From Trichosphaerium sp. ATCC 40318 (Eukaryota > Discosea > Flabellinia > Trichosidae): a DNA stretch of 27,158 nucleotides. The notes under the pieces were generated by a model. The model was not told the origin of the DNA. It saw only the letters and a list, made by a program, of their open reading frames with translations, and ran no database searches. Both the position numbers and the translations under genes were made by a program. Of this stretch, positions 10,492-20,707 are shown piece after piece. Each line of letters opens with the position of its first letter. The first letter of the stretch is position 1. The stretch is from NCBI GenBank assembly GCA_038496445.1, contig JALMLS010000258.1, forward strand, positions 1 through 27,158. Reading direction: 5' to 3'.

Positions 10492-10790
10492 CATGGTATA
10501 ATACACCTGGTTTTGTGGTATAATCTACCAAGTTTTAAGGTATAATATACCAGACTTTGTGGTATTATACTGTGTTTTATACCATGTTTTATGGTAGAAT
10601 TATACCATATATTGCATTTTTTCAGGTGAAAAAATATGGTATAAATTCGCACTTTCTACTGCATATTTATGGTATAATTTGGCTGTTTTATGGTATAAAT
10701 CCTTTGATTTATGGTATATTATACTGGAATTTGTGGTATAAAATTGTAATCAATGGTATAATTATACCACAAATCCATGGTATCTACCAT
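10492..10790. repeat. Right arm: array of palindromic ATGGTATAAT-type units
   Basis: At least ten TGGTATAAT-like units and their complements occur, more degenerate than in the left arm, ending just inside the right inverted terminus. With 8941-9325 it forms the two arms of the foldback structure. Confidence 0.8.
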
Positions 10791-10815
10791 AAAAACAGCT
10801 TGAAAATTTTAGACC

Positions 10816-10821
10816 TGCACA
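10816..10821. repeat. Target-site duplication of the foldback element, right copy (TGCACA)
   Basis: Identical to 8922-8927 and directly adjacent to the right inverted terminus that ends at 10815. Confidence 0.88.
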
Positions 10822-11755
10822 TGTGTGTGAAATCTTCTGTGATGGATTGGTTATGTTCTTTGCATAGAGTACAGAAGGTGTCAGGGTATTTGATTTGGTT
10901 TACAAGTTGATATGCTTGTAAAGGACCTTTAGATTTACTATTTTTGTGTTGTAATTTATTTAAAGGGAGTGTATTAGTGCGAACTCTAAGTAGCCATTTT
11001 TTTATTGTGTTTCTAATAAAGGTATTGCTGGTAAATGTTGATATTGGGAGGTTAAGGTTAGTTCTCGATCTACCGTTATCGAAAGAGTTTTGTTGGAGTT
11101 TTTTTATGTGTTTGTTATGGAGAAGTTCTTTGAGTTTTAGGAAGATATTGCCAGTGATTGTTGCGTCATTGGAGCGAATGGTCCATGGTTCCGTTCCTAT
11201 AGGTGTGTGTGTAGACGGTGTGACTGGTGTTTTAGTTATGGCTGCAGCTTTATCCGCAAGATGGTTAAGATCTATGAACAATTTAAGAGTTTTTTTGTCG
11301 TATTTGTTTATAATTTGTTTAAAGCGTGTTTGAACTGATGTTTTGTTATATTTTGTTTCGTCCTCTAGAGTGTGACTGGGAATCCATTCTAATTTGGTGA
11401 GGCCAGAGCGTAGTTGTAGTTGTTGGTGTATGCGATTGAGAGTGTGTGAGTGTTCAATTTTACGTTTTTTGTTGAGTGGCAGTGAAGGCCAGTTTTCTAT
11501 GCCAAGTATCGCTGATGTGGAGTCGACTATAAATAGTAGGTTAGATTCCAGTGGTGTTAGTTTGAGTGCAGTTTCTATAGCTTCTAGTTCTGCGTTAGTG
11601 GATGAGTGGTTGAAGAGTACTGTATTGTTAAATTTGAAAATCTTGTTGAGTACTATGCCAAAGTAGGCTCCTTTATTTGTAACTGATCCGTCAGTAGCTA
11701 TAAGGTTGAATCCTTTGACTTGGTGACATTGGTTTTCAAAGGTTGCTTTATTTAT
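10822..11755 (-). pseudogene. LINE ORF, RNase H domain and zinc knuckle
   Basis: Same minus-strand frame as the RT, separated from it only by one TGA. RNase H catalytic positions are visible in order: Asp in LIATDGSVTNKG, Glu in NAELEAIETAL, Asp in FIVDSTSAIL, then IPSH, and Asp in NHLADKAA. This domain removes the RNA template during reverse transcription. Toward the C-terminus a CTLCKEHNQSITEDFTHMC stretch gives a C-x2-C-x8-H-x4-C-like knuckle, as found after RNase H in several LINE clades. The frame is cut after this knuckle by the foldback element. As the RNase H motifs are intact, decay is recent. Confidence 0.85.
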
Positions 11756-13863
11756 TCAGTTGATTTTGTGCTCAGTTTTTTTTATGTTGTTATCGTTGAT
11801 ATGTGATATTCGTAGGTTGAGGTTTTGGAGGAATGAGGCGGCAATAGGAGTAGTGTGGTTTGGGTTTGGGTGTTTGTGTGCGTCTTGAACGCTGATATTA
11901 GTGACTAGGTGGGTGATTGGGTTTGTACAGTTGAGACCGTTGTTGATGAAGTTGCTAAGAAATCCAGCGGTTTGTAGGTCTGATAAGGAGTCTAGACCAA
12001 GTCCAGTGTGTTTAATGAAGAGTCGTTCTGGTTTGATTCTCCATGGGATGCGAGCATCTATGCGTAAGAGGTCGGCTGCTGCCTTGTCACATTGTTTGAG
12101 AAGTTTGTGGTTTATTTTTGTGGCGTTGGATATAAAGGTGATACCAGGGTTGATAACTCGGTTTATGATGGTGGTTTTTTGGAAGGTGTTGAATTTTCTG
12201 AAGCGTATGAGTGATAGTCCTGCTGCGTGTCTACGTTTGACTTCTTTGTTCTGGTCTTCGCTATTTAGGTTTAGGTTAATTAGGATTCCTAGGTCTTTGT
12301 AAGATTCGTTGGGGTGAAGGAAAGAGATGAATTTTTTGTTTGCTTTTGGAGGTGGGTATAGGTTAAAAGGATTGGTTCTGGAGATGTACGAGAAGGCTGA
12401 TTTTTTTTCATTGATTCTCATTCCGTAGAATGAGCACCATTGTTGTAGTTTGTTATACATTGCTAGGGCATCTTCGTATGTTTCAGCTATCAATTTTATG
12501 TCGTCAGCATAGGCTATAATTGGGACTCTAGTGTTGGTATTTGGGATTTTGTAGCCACAGTTCATATTTTCTATTTCTTTTATAAGTGTATTGGCGAAAA
12601 GAGTGAAAAGGATAGGACTTAAACCATCACCTTGTTTAATGCCCTTTTCAATATTGACTTTTCTTTTACCTACTGGGAGCTGGATGTTAGCTTTGTTTTC
12701 AACGAATAAGCTCAGGACTGTTTTCCTAAATTCTTTGTCAAAGCCTTGATGTTTCAGAGCGTGGTTGAGTGCCCAGTACTCTACTGAGTCATAAGCTTTG
12801 GAGAAGTCAATGTAAATTACAAATATGTTTTTATTGTTTGCTTCCGCACTTTCAATGATGTGACGGTATGTTCTTTGGGCCATGTTTATGTTGCGGTCTT
12901 GGTAGAAACCGTATTGTGCGTCAGTCATTATTTTGTGTTTTTTTATTGTGTCTGTGAGTCGTTGGTTTATCATTTGGGTGTAAATTTTGTACATAGAGTT
13001 GAGGAGTGCTATTGGTCTATAGTTTAGGGGGTTATGTATGTTACCTTTTTTTTGTAGGAAGATGAGGTTGCTGGTTTTCCATTCCTCTGGGATGGTTTTA
13101 GACGCTCGGCAGTAGTTGTAAACAGTAAGTAGTTGTTCTTTGATTGTTGGTGGGAGGTTTTTGTATACTTCCATGCTTAGGTTAGAGGTACCTGGCGCTT
13201 TGTATGCTTTTAGTTTTTTTATGGCTTTGTCCATTTCTTCTTTTGTGAAGTTGGTGTTAAGATGTTTGTTGTCGAAGTTTAAGCGGTTGGAGTTAAACGA
13301 TTGAGGAATTAGGTTTTTTGGAATACGTTTTTTGAAAGGGTTTGGGTGAAAAGGGTGTGGGTATTCACTGGCAAATAATTGTTGCCAAGCGTTGGAGAAA
13401 ATTGTGAGAATTTGAGTGGGACTGAAGAAGATGGTTTTAATTCCGTTACTAACTCCTTCTATGTATCTGATGAATTCTGATGAATTGTTCTTGTTTTGTT
13501 CAAAGCGTTTGATGTTGCGAATGCGTTTAAATAGAGCTCTTGATGTTTGTTCAGTTAATTTATCACAATATCTGTCTTTTTGGATTTTGAACATTTTCTT
13601 TTTACACGCTTTTTGCCAGGTAATGTAGATGTCTTTGTTTTTATCTATTATTTTTATCAAGTTTGAAATGTTTGAAGACGGATTTACTGTTTGTGGTAGC
13701 AGGTTGATTCTTGGGTGGTCATTGTTGTTTTTAATTCGTTTATTGATTTCAGCTATATTTGCATTAATAATGCCAAATCTATGGTTATCTAGTAGCAGTC
13801 TAGAAATAGCTCGTGTATGAAGTAGGTTGACTACGTAGAAAAATGTGAAATACCAAAAACGTG
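11756..13863 (-). pseudogene. LINE ORF, reverse transcriptase (5'-truncated, ends at in-frame TGA)
   Basis: About 700 open codons. RT landmarks: KAYKAPGTSNLSMEVYKNLP, WKTSNLIFLQKKGN, LNYRPIALLNSMYKIYTQ, FVIYIDFSKAYDSV (motif A, catalytic Asp), GIKQGDGLSPILFTLF (motif B), IIAYADDIKLIAE (motif C, YADD catalytic pair), and NEKKSAFSYISR. The enzyme copies LINE RNA into the nicked target. The frame stays open up to a TAA at 13868-13870, but sequence above about 13863 is probably flanking DNA, so no native start exists. It ends at TGA (11756-11758), after which the same frame continues into RNase H with no further stop. TGA is a genuine stop in neighbouring genes, so this is either an inactivating mutation or a read-through site. 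Confidence 0.92.
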
Positions 13864-13872
13864 ATAATTACG
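13864..13872. repeat. Candidate LINE target-site duplication, copy 2 (ATAATTACG)
   Basis: Matches 7713-7721. It lies between the 5' end of the LINE and the Ras start codon at 13884. Confidence 0.45.
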
Positions 13873-13883
13873 GCATACTCAGC

Positions 13884-15150
13884 ATGAATAGTTTCAAAAT
13901 TGTATTACTGGGCGGTGCTGGCGTAGGTAAATCGTGTTTATGCCTGCAGTATCTGCAGGGGAAGTTTGTAGAGGACTACGGTACGTACAACTGAAGAGAA
14001 ATTAAACAAAAAATCGATGTTCCTTTGTGGCGGTGACATGCTCGCTACTGAATAGTGGCGTTATCAGCTCCTTCAAAATTAATAATATAGTAATAACCGC
14101 TCAAGCTACTTCAAAATTATATTAGACCACGTGTGAGGAATAAATAGCTTGCGGTTTGGACGAGAGTTTTGGATTTTTTTTTTTTTTTTTGTTTTATTCG
14201 TTTAAACCATCCCTATTGTAGACCCACGTGCTAATTTTTTATTTTTTTACACTTCAGACCCAACATTAGAGGATTCTTATCGTAAACAAGCGAGTGTAGA
14301 TGATCGCGACTATGTTTTAGATATTTATGATACTGCAGGTATTCACCGAAGGATATTTATGGTTTCACCATCCAAAAGGGACTTGTTTTTTACAAACAAG
14401 CCTGGTCCACTGGACCGTTTTTTTTTTTTTCTCTTTTTTCTTTTACCGGTAGTGTACGTCTTTGTTTTCTCAATTTCCTTCTTCAGGTCATGAAGATTTT
14501 TCAGCTGTAAGAGATTGTATTACGAGAGGAGGTGATGGATTTATATGTGTATACTCTGTAACTGACATGGTACGTCTTGTTTGTAGTATAAGAGTGGTTC
14601 TCGTGGAAACAACGTGAACTTGCTTTTGGTGTTACCATTTACAGTTAAAATATTTCCGCAGGAGACGCTCCAACTCGTTGAAGGATTACATGAACACGTG
14701 TTGGCTATTAAGGATAAAGAGTCAGACGAACTACCTTTTGTCATGGCTGGAAATAAATGCGATTTAGTAAAAGCCCGAGAAGTTGAGACGGAGACAGCTG
14801 TAGCTCTAGCTACTAAATTAAATGTTCCACACTTTGAAGGTATCTAAAACAACAAAGACAAAATATCTTTTTTTTTAATACGAAGCGTGTTATCACTAAA
14901 AAGCCTTAGTATCGGCAAAAACACGCTTGCACGTGATTGATACTTTCGAGTCAATCATTAGAGAGATGGTACGAGACTAAGGAACTAACAACAATCTTTT
15001 TTTTTTGTTCCGCAATTATCACGTGTTACACAACTTTATTTTTGTTTTCTGGTTTTTTAAGATGGCTCGTAGGTTCGTATAAACGCCATGCGAAAGAAGT
15101 CTTTCTCAGGACCTAGCAAGCACGATAAACGTCGTTGTGTTGTACAGTAA
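13884..15150 (+). CDS. Ras-family small GTPase with CaaX box; Ala12 and His61
   Basis: Six exons: 13884-13980, 14258-14338, 14487-14569, 14662-14839, 14910-14968, 15073-15150. They total 576 bases, encoding 191 residues against 189 in human Ras, with the same numbering through at least residue 69. A membrane signalling switch. G1 is GGAGVGKS (10-17), the effector loop [11 protein letters not shown] (33-43), G3 DTAG followed by HED (57-63), G4 NKCD, G5 VSAKT. The tail is polybasic and ends KRRCVVQ, a CaaX box for prenylation. Residue 12 is Ala and residue 61 is His, whereas classical Ras has Gly and Gln. Both changes impair GTP hydrolysis in mammalian Ras, so a largely GTP-bound protein is predicted. 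The final exon is chosen at GCTCGTAG|GTTCG because it keeps phase and gives the CaaX end. The LINE inserted about a dozen bases before the ATG may have altered transcription. Confidence 0.92.
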
Positions 15151-15566
15151 ATTAAAAGAGTTACATGTATTTTTCAAACGTTTAGGTTTTTTTTTTAGAT
15201 CTTCTTTACGCCCACTTACGCTATTGGTTGGCGTATTAAACCTCAGAAAAAAATTTACTCTTTGTAACTCAAGTTGCTAAATCAATCGTCAGAGCATGTT
15301 TTAGGAGTATTCTTTGTCTGATTTGTGATGTGTGGAGAAACTGGAGGGCTAACAAGCAACTTAGTGTTGGTACCCCTTTTATCTCCTTAAAGTAGTCTAG
15401 CAATGAACTAACATGCGTGATCACGCGTGTAGTGTTGCGTCTGCTTGTTTTCGGAGCGATAAACGAGATAAAAGTCTGTTTTTGTTTTTGACGATCAAAA
15501 TCGGCGAAAATTCAGGACGAAGAAAGAGGAATTCGTTTGGCGTAGTGGCAGCTTAAAGAGAAACTC
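15151..15566. other. Intergenic region between Ras and the acid phosphatase
   Basis: AT-rich, with no open frame of family character. It should hold the 3' end of Ras and the promoter of the next plus-strand gene. Confidence 0.4.
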
Positions 15567-17640
15567 ATGTATACTTCTACGTGCGGTTTGTCGTATTGTT
15601 GCGTTTTGTGTGTCATCGTATGCTTGCTTTCTTTCTTTAATGTTGTGTTAACACTCGTACGGCTAGGTTTTGGCGTATGCTTTAGTATCCGATGCTCAAG
15701 GTAGGTTGAATTTTTGATAAAACGTTTGGTGACGTTTTATTCCATTAGGCATACCTGCAACCGCTGTTTTACATCAAAAGCACATTATTTTACGACATGG
15801 CAGTCGCGAAAATACAAATGATAGCAGCAGCGACCTACACGCTCGCGATGGTAAACTAACAATACGGGGAAGGCATCAGGTTAGTATTAGCATCAAGCAG
15901 TGTTGTTTTTACTCCACAGAACTTTGAACCGTTTATACACGCGTATACAACTCACACGAAGCACCAGCACTTTGTATTAGGCGGTTATCTCCGACAACTT
16001 TACATTGAAGGCGCAACGACCAAAATAGATGGTATTGATACTGTATTTAATGAGGATCAAACAATCGTGAGGTCAACTGACTTTGAAAGGACGCTCATTT
16101 CTGCACAGAGGTAAATCTTTTTTTTTTTTTTTTTTTTTGAAAGTAATTTATTTTTGGTTGTTTATTAACAAGTTTGCGTGCGCTTGTAGTTTGCTCCTTG
16201 GATTATACCCACCAGTAAATCAAACAATTCAAACATCAAATGGAGATGTATTTTCTTCACCATTTGATATACAACTAGTACCTATTCATACTGTAAGAAG
16301 TGAGGATGATGCATTGTTGCGTGGGTTTGATTCTTGCCTTAAAATAGAACAAAATTTGTATGTTAGTTTCAAAGAACAAATCAACTTTGACTCATTCATC
16401 ACCCTCATAGGAATACGTTCATAGCCTCCAATACGTATAAATCTAGACAAGCAGAAGAATCTGTATTCCTCAAGTCTGTTGAAGATGCAACATCTTGGGC
16501 AGAGACAATCGAAGTGCAGAACAGTCAACAAGTGTACGAAATTAGTTTTTTTTTTTTTTTTTTCAGTAAAAACCTCTTTTTTACATTCGTTTTGTAGATG
16601 GGATTATTTGAATGTCAGGCGTCTTTATAGTTCTCTTCCAAATATCATAAGTGATAATGACTTTGAACGATTGACTACAATTGTAAATTGGTGGGAGAAC
16701 GAGAAATACAGTCACGACATTGTTGGTACAAAAACGCTAAGATGCAAATCCGAATTCTTGTTCTTATGCTCGTGCAGGTGATGCTGGTGCAGGTATGCTT
16801 GTTAGTCAAATTTCAGACACTATGGATGACAACCTTAACTTAATCAATTCCGAAAAGGTAACGTCCAGTATATAACCAACAACCAAAGTTGTTTGGCATG
16901 CCATTTCCATTGTCTGATTGTTGATATTTCTTTTTTAGCTGTTTTTGTATTTTGGACATTTCCCTACATTGAAATCCTTGGTTTCTCTTCTTGATTTGGA
17001 TAGAGGAAGAGATAGTTCCCTATTTGGTATACCAGACTATGCATCATTCATCTCAGTGAATCTATGGCTTGATGGAAGCAGTGGATATGTCTCTGTTGAT
17101 TACAGAAACGGAGATGATGCTTTGGTTCAGAATATCAAGGTTGCCAAGTGTGCAACAGCGCCTTGTACTTTTACAGAGTTCAGAGATACTATTGCATCAG
17201 AATTATCAGTTAAAAATTTGGTCGATTGGCATTTGTACTGCCGTGTGTTGTACGATTGATATTTTTCTGATTTTATTCTTAAAAAACATATTTCTTTGAA
17301 AACTCTGTTATTTCTGTACAAATTGTGCTCACGTGTATTTTTTTTAGCACAATTCAAGGATTTGCAAAGAGTACACTTGGAGAAGTGGTAAGTATTTATA
17401 TTTTGATTTTACAGAGTTAGTGTTGTGTTTGGTTTAATGGGATTTGTCTAGATTATCATAATGACATTTGTTGTTTTATTTGCGGCAATCATCATTGCTG
17501 TAAACGTACTCTTCTGTAAAAAACCTAAAGTTCAGCCAACCGCAACAAGTAACAATCAACCTGACGATAATGATTCAGTTGCCAACAATGATGATGATGA
17601 CGATGATATAGAGGCTATTGAACTTGATGAAAAGTCATAA
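15567..17640 (+). CDS. Membrane-anchored histidine acid phosphatase-like protein, HD motif replaced by HF
   Basis: Eleven exons: 15567-15644, 15667-15700, 15749-15879, 15920-16110, 16190-16357, 16411-16533, 16598-16725, 16778-16857, 16939-17249, 17348-17387, 17452-17640. They total 1,473 bases and encode 490 residues. The order is a hydrophobic leader, the histidine phosphatase motif ILRHGSREN (RHG at 53-55, phosphohistidine site), the conserved VRSTDFERTLISAQ segment and VPIHT. Then comes LYFGHFPTLKSL (about 314-325), where acid phosphatases have HD. A transmembrane helix (IIIMTFVVLFAAIIIAVNVL) and an acidic Asp-rich cytosolic tail follow. The family hydrolyses phosphomonoesters outside the cell or in lysosomes. 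Phe in place of the proton-donor Asp (position 319) predicts weak or altered activity. The first two exons (22-base intron 15645-15666) are uncertain; the rest is firm. Confidence 0.85.
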
Positions 17641-17879
17641 ATTAATTTGGTTTTTTTTACAACCGATTTTTTTTTCGAGGCACGACTCTCCTCTTGATGT
17701 AAATGTACATAAAGTTGCTTGTTCAGTTGTAAAATACAAATTAAAATTGTGCACGTGCTTGGTCCAGTGAACTATTTGGATGTCTCGGCTAAATGACATT
17801 TGTCCGCACAAGAAACTGTATTTACCCGTTTAAGTCAACTTTTTTCATTGTCTGTCATACCATAAAAGTAATCACAACA

Positions 17880-18918
17880 ATGGATGACCATATGGAATTA
17901 CGTATGAGAAGTAAATCAAGTACAAAGATACCTTCAAATCAAAACCAAGAAAAAAATAGAATCAAACCAAACAGAAAATCCTGGCTAAGTGAACGCAACC
18001 TAATAACCCTACAAGCTGGTACAAAGTTACAGTAAACCACATGTGTTTACTCATTATTGTGCGCAGTATCTGGATTGGTTTTTGCAACCTTTCTAAGCGT
18101 ACACTTGGTGTCTGCTTTCGCATGTAATTTTGGACCAGAGTATATGCTCGCTATTCAGGTAACCGGCTTGTGCATGCTATATATTCTAATAGTATTCTAG
18201 AACGTGTTGCGAACCTATTACCAATATCCCATGATAGAGCTTACAGCGATTGTAGCAGCTCTTGGTGTACACCTATTCTCATCCGTCATACGCTGGAGAA
18301 GACGTCGAAAGGCACTATCTCAAGTGTCTTGGGCTTCACGGTTACACAGATACTCAGCGTACGTTCTATCAACCGCTAAACCACGTGTTTTCTATTTGTG
18401 ACTTTTTATAAGGTACTTCCTACTATTTGAACTTACTCCACACGTGGGATTTGCACGTGTATTCCCGTTTCTTTATAATTTTTCGGCAAACTACTATTTT
18501 GTCCATTTGAGTATTGTTTACTGGCCTTACTATTTTTACCCGTACTATGCACTCCTCGCAGCTTGTGGGTAAGTATAATTCAGTCTATAAAACCCTTTGT
18601 AGCCATGACTGCCTATTCAGGTTCTATCACATGGCGTATGGAGTCGTCAAAGCGTTGAGAGTTTTAGGCATTAAGATACCTCAACAAACTTCTTTGAATA
18701 GCAATTACTTTTTAGTCTTGGCTTTGATTGGTCTTCTTGTTTCTATTTCGACGGTACGTGACACGTGCACATGTAATTTTTTCTTTATGTGTTTCTAGAC
18801 TATTGCTTTGGGTGGAAATTATGTAGCAAACGATGCTTTGGACCTCAGTGAGTTTCCTTTGTTTAAGAGCAAATACGAAGAAATAACGCCTGCTGCGTTT
18901 TTACCATGGAAAAATTGA
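17880..18918 (+). CDS. Multi-pass membrane protein, possibly MCP1/DUF1691-like, 265 aa
   Basis: Six exons: 17880-18018, 18067-18158, 18201-18358, 18413-18568, 18621-18753, 18799-18918. They total 798 bases, ending in TGA. A basic, polar N-terminus of about 45 residues begins MDDHMELRMRSKSSTK. Hydrophobic helices follow: LVFATFLSVHLVSAFA, MIELTAIVAALGVHLF, a Tyr-rich pair (VHLSIVYWPYYFYPYY), and YFLVLALIGLLVSIST. The segment SWASRLHRYSAYFLLFELTP with a His shortly after resembles the repeated TM unit of mitochondrial MCP1-type proteins or haem-anchoring membrane subunits. This is a weak match from memory, so the role is left open. A 239-base spacer separates it from the phosphatase gene. Confidence 0.7.
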
Positions 18919-18989
18919 ATGTTGAAACCAACAAAAACTAAAAGTTGCTTGCTGCAGTACATACTTTTTTGTTTTTATAAACAATTTGT

Positions 18990-20419
18990 CTATAACTCGT
19001 TTAGCGGTTTTGTATCGCTGTAATTTGATTGTATTAAAGCAACCTCTGTATCTTCAAAAGTGCCTGCTAACATGTGAGTTAAATTACAAAAAACAGAAAA
19101 AAAAACTCTGAGAATCTTACCATTATTTGTTGATGAATCATCATCGTCCAACAACTTTTTATCATCATATTTTGTATCACGTTCATGTACTTCAACAACA
19201 CGTGCTAATTTGGATAGTTAAACGAGACAAAAAATAAAATATAAGAGTACCTGTGTAGCGCCACCATATGACATACAAAAGAATTGATGATAAAACAAAG
19301 ATGCTAAAAGTTACTCCAAATCCAGGCCACCCTAAAGGATAACACTTAATACAATATAGCTTGGGTATTACATTATAATAGCATACTTTGAAGGGAAGCA
19401 CAAATAGCAAATAAAAAGAGTGATACTTGAAACGGCCATGCAACAAAGTACGCTGTGATCGCATCTCGAACATTTTCAGCGAATATCAGTTTTTTAGTTG
19501 TTCTTGTCAACCGCCTGCTCTGTTTTGGCCAATATCCTGGAGGCCTCGTTTGTTTATAAAACTAAAAAAAACTAGATGTTAATCACGTGTTCACCAAGTT
19601 TTGGCAGTGGTACTTCGTGTGACCACAATACAGTAAGCAAAACAGTAAACATACATTAAACAAAACTTGTTCATCTGTTGGTGACGATAGATACATTCCA
19701 ACAATCATACAGATCAAAGAAGCGCCTACTGACTATTTCTAAAGTTAACACACCAACATGGAACTACTACAGGTCATTTTTAGAGAACACGTGCCCAAAG
19801 AAGAGACATGTATGTCGGACTGTTTCTGAAGGCGAAATGTTGTATAGTCGCAGCGGCCATACCTCCTATAGTGCCTATATAATACAGTTAATAAAGCCCT
19901 ATTCTGTGTAACTCTTTTTTGACCTAACCTGAAGCATAAGCGATACCTATATAGTTGTCATATTAGAATAGAATGCGAAAAATGTAATGTATGTACCATT
20001 GACTCTCCAATAAAACCATCTTGCAACCATTGGCACGTACAATGCAGAACTCAATGCAACTTGTAGAAATCCCCATACATCATTAATATTAGAGAAAGCG
20101 AGACTGACAGCCTATTACATTTGGTAGTCGAAAGCTGATTGTACAAAAGAATCCAAAAGACAAAAAAAAAAGAATGCTTACTACACCTGCAACCGTGATG
20201 ACTAGAGATGATACACGACTATGTATTAATAGTTTTGTTTGTGATGCTCTAGGGTTAATAAAAGCTTGGTATATATCTTTGACATAGTACGCAGCACCAG
20301 CGTTCACATTGCTAAGAAAAAAGAGTTTGAATTCAATTTTTATGCTCATAGATTTGTTTAGTCTCACGAACCTATCAAAAGTAGACATCCCTGCAGCGAC
20401 AAATCCGCTCACGAGGAAC
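18990..20419 (-). pseudogene. Sodium/solute symporter (SLC5/SSS family), C-terminal part only
   Basis: Ten exons: 20419-20372, 20311-20182, 20111-19997, 19946-19929 (18-base micro-exon), 19874-19791, 19728-19655, 19561-19427, 19344-19251, 19204-19121, 19066-18990 (TAG). Reading begins FLVSGFVAAGMSTFDS, NVNAGAAYYVKDIYQAF, the conserved core of SSS transporters, and continues through INDVWGFLQVALSS, PTDEQVLFN and FYKQTRPPGYWPK. A last helix and an acidic tail (DDKKLLDDDDSSTN) follow. Family members need about ten helices ahead of this core. None is detectable before the next gene starts at 20708, and frames upstream of 20419 stop quickly. About half the protein is therefore missing, unless exons lie elsewhere or the assembly is broken. 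The retained exons are all in phase, so the loss is recent. Confidence 0.8.
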
Positions 20420-20707
20420 CTACAGATATATCAATTACCAGATACAGTTCTATCACGTTTTGGCCCTGACAGCAAGAATCAACACGAAGAAAACTTTTTC
20501 GTTCAGGTTCGTTAGTTTACATTTGGAGTAAATGTGCACGTCATAGATACATCCTCACGTTATATAAAATTTATTGGTTGAACTATAAAAGTACCAATGT
20601 ACTGTAAAAGATAACGAAAAGTGGAAAGTACTTCCTATCTACATGGCAATTGTTGTGGTCTTTTGTATATCTTATATCGTCAGATTGTAACATTTTTTGT
20701 TTTACAG
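20420..20707. other. Junction between two 5'-truncated head-to-head genes
   Basis: A 288-base segment separates the symporter and GH16 fragments. A plus-strand open stretch at about 20441-20515 (QLPDTVLSRFGPDSKN...) reads like protein but fits neither gene in phase or family. No start codon, signal peptide or promoter suited to either neighbour was found. Confidence 0.5.

Larger units (their letters stand above)
8928..10815. mobile_element. Foldback/MITE-like DNA transposon, 1,888 bp, inserted in the LINE
   Basis: The ends are inverted: left GGTCTGAAAATTATCA, right (reverse complement) GGTCTAAAATTTTCAA, matching with one indel and one substitution. A 6-bp TGCACA duplication flanks it. Inside each end is a 300-400 bp array of self-complementary TATACCAT/ATGGTATA units, so the arms can fold on each other. 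The middle (about 9330-10490) holds a 26-bp perfect palindrome and a T-rich repeat but no recognisable transposase, so the element looks non-autonomous. Known superfamilies with about 6-bp duplications include IS3EU and Dada, but nothing here decides between them. Confidence 0.85.
7722..13863 (-). mobile_element. 5'-truncated LINE (non-LTR retrotransposon) with a nested DNA element
   Basis: Transcribed on the minus strand, in the order reverse transcriptase, RNase H, zinc knuckle, C-terminal tail, 3' UTR. No upstream endonuclease domain is present before the RT, as expected for an incomplete target-primed insertion. The coding strand is strikingly G-poor and A/C-rich throughout, including the piece beyond the nested element, which ties the parts together. 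Its 3' side ends in a structured non-coding region rather than a clear poly-A tail. The boundaries rest on the candidate duplication ATAATTACG (7713-7721 and 13864-13872). The LINE ends about 12 bases before the Ras ATG. An in-frame TGA and the nested 1.9-kb element make it non-functional as it stands. Confidence 0.8.

Noticed and set aside
8941-10790. CRISPR array or satellite DNA
   Set aside because: The repeated units have no regular spacers, are self-complementary, and form two inverted arms bounded by transposon ends.
10784-10821. Natural C-terminus of the LINE protein at 10784
   Set aside because: Those last codons (...RSKIFKLFLW) are encoded by the terminus of the foldback element, not by the LINE; the true frame resumes at 8927.
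11756-11758. TGA as a sense codon (alternative genetic code)
   Set aside because: TGA ends the multi-pass membrane protein and both metalloprotease genes at family-appropriate places, so it is a normal stop here.
20441-20515. Upstream exon of the GH16 gene
   Set aside because: Joining it to 20708 breaks the phase, and its residues do not resemble the GH16 strands expected before AIWLLPK.
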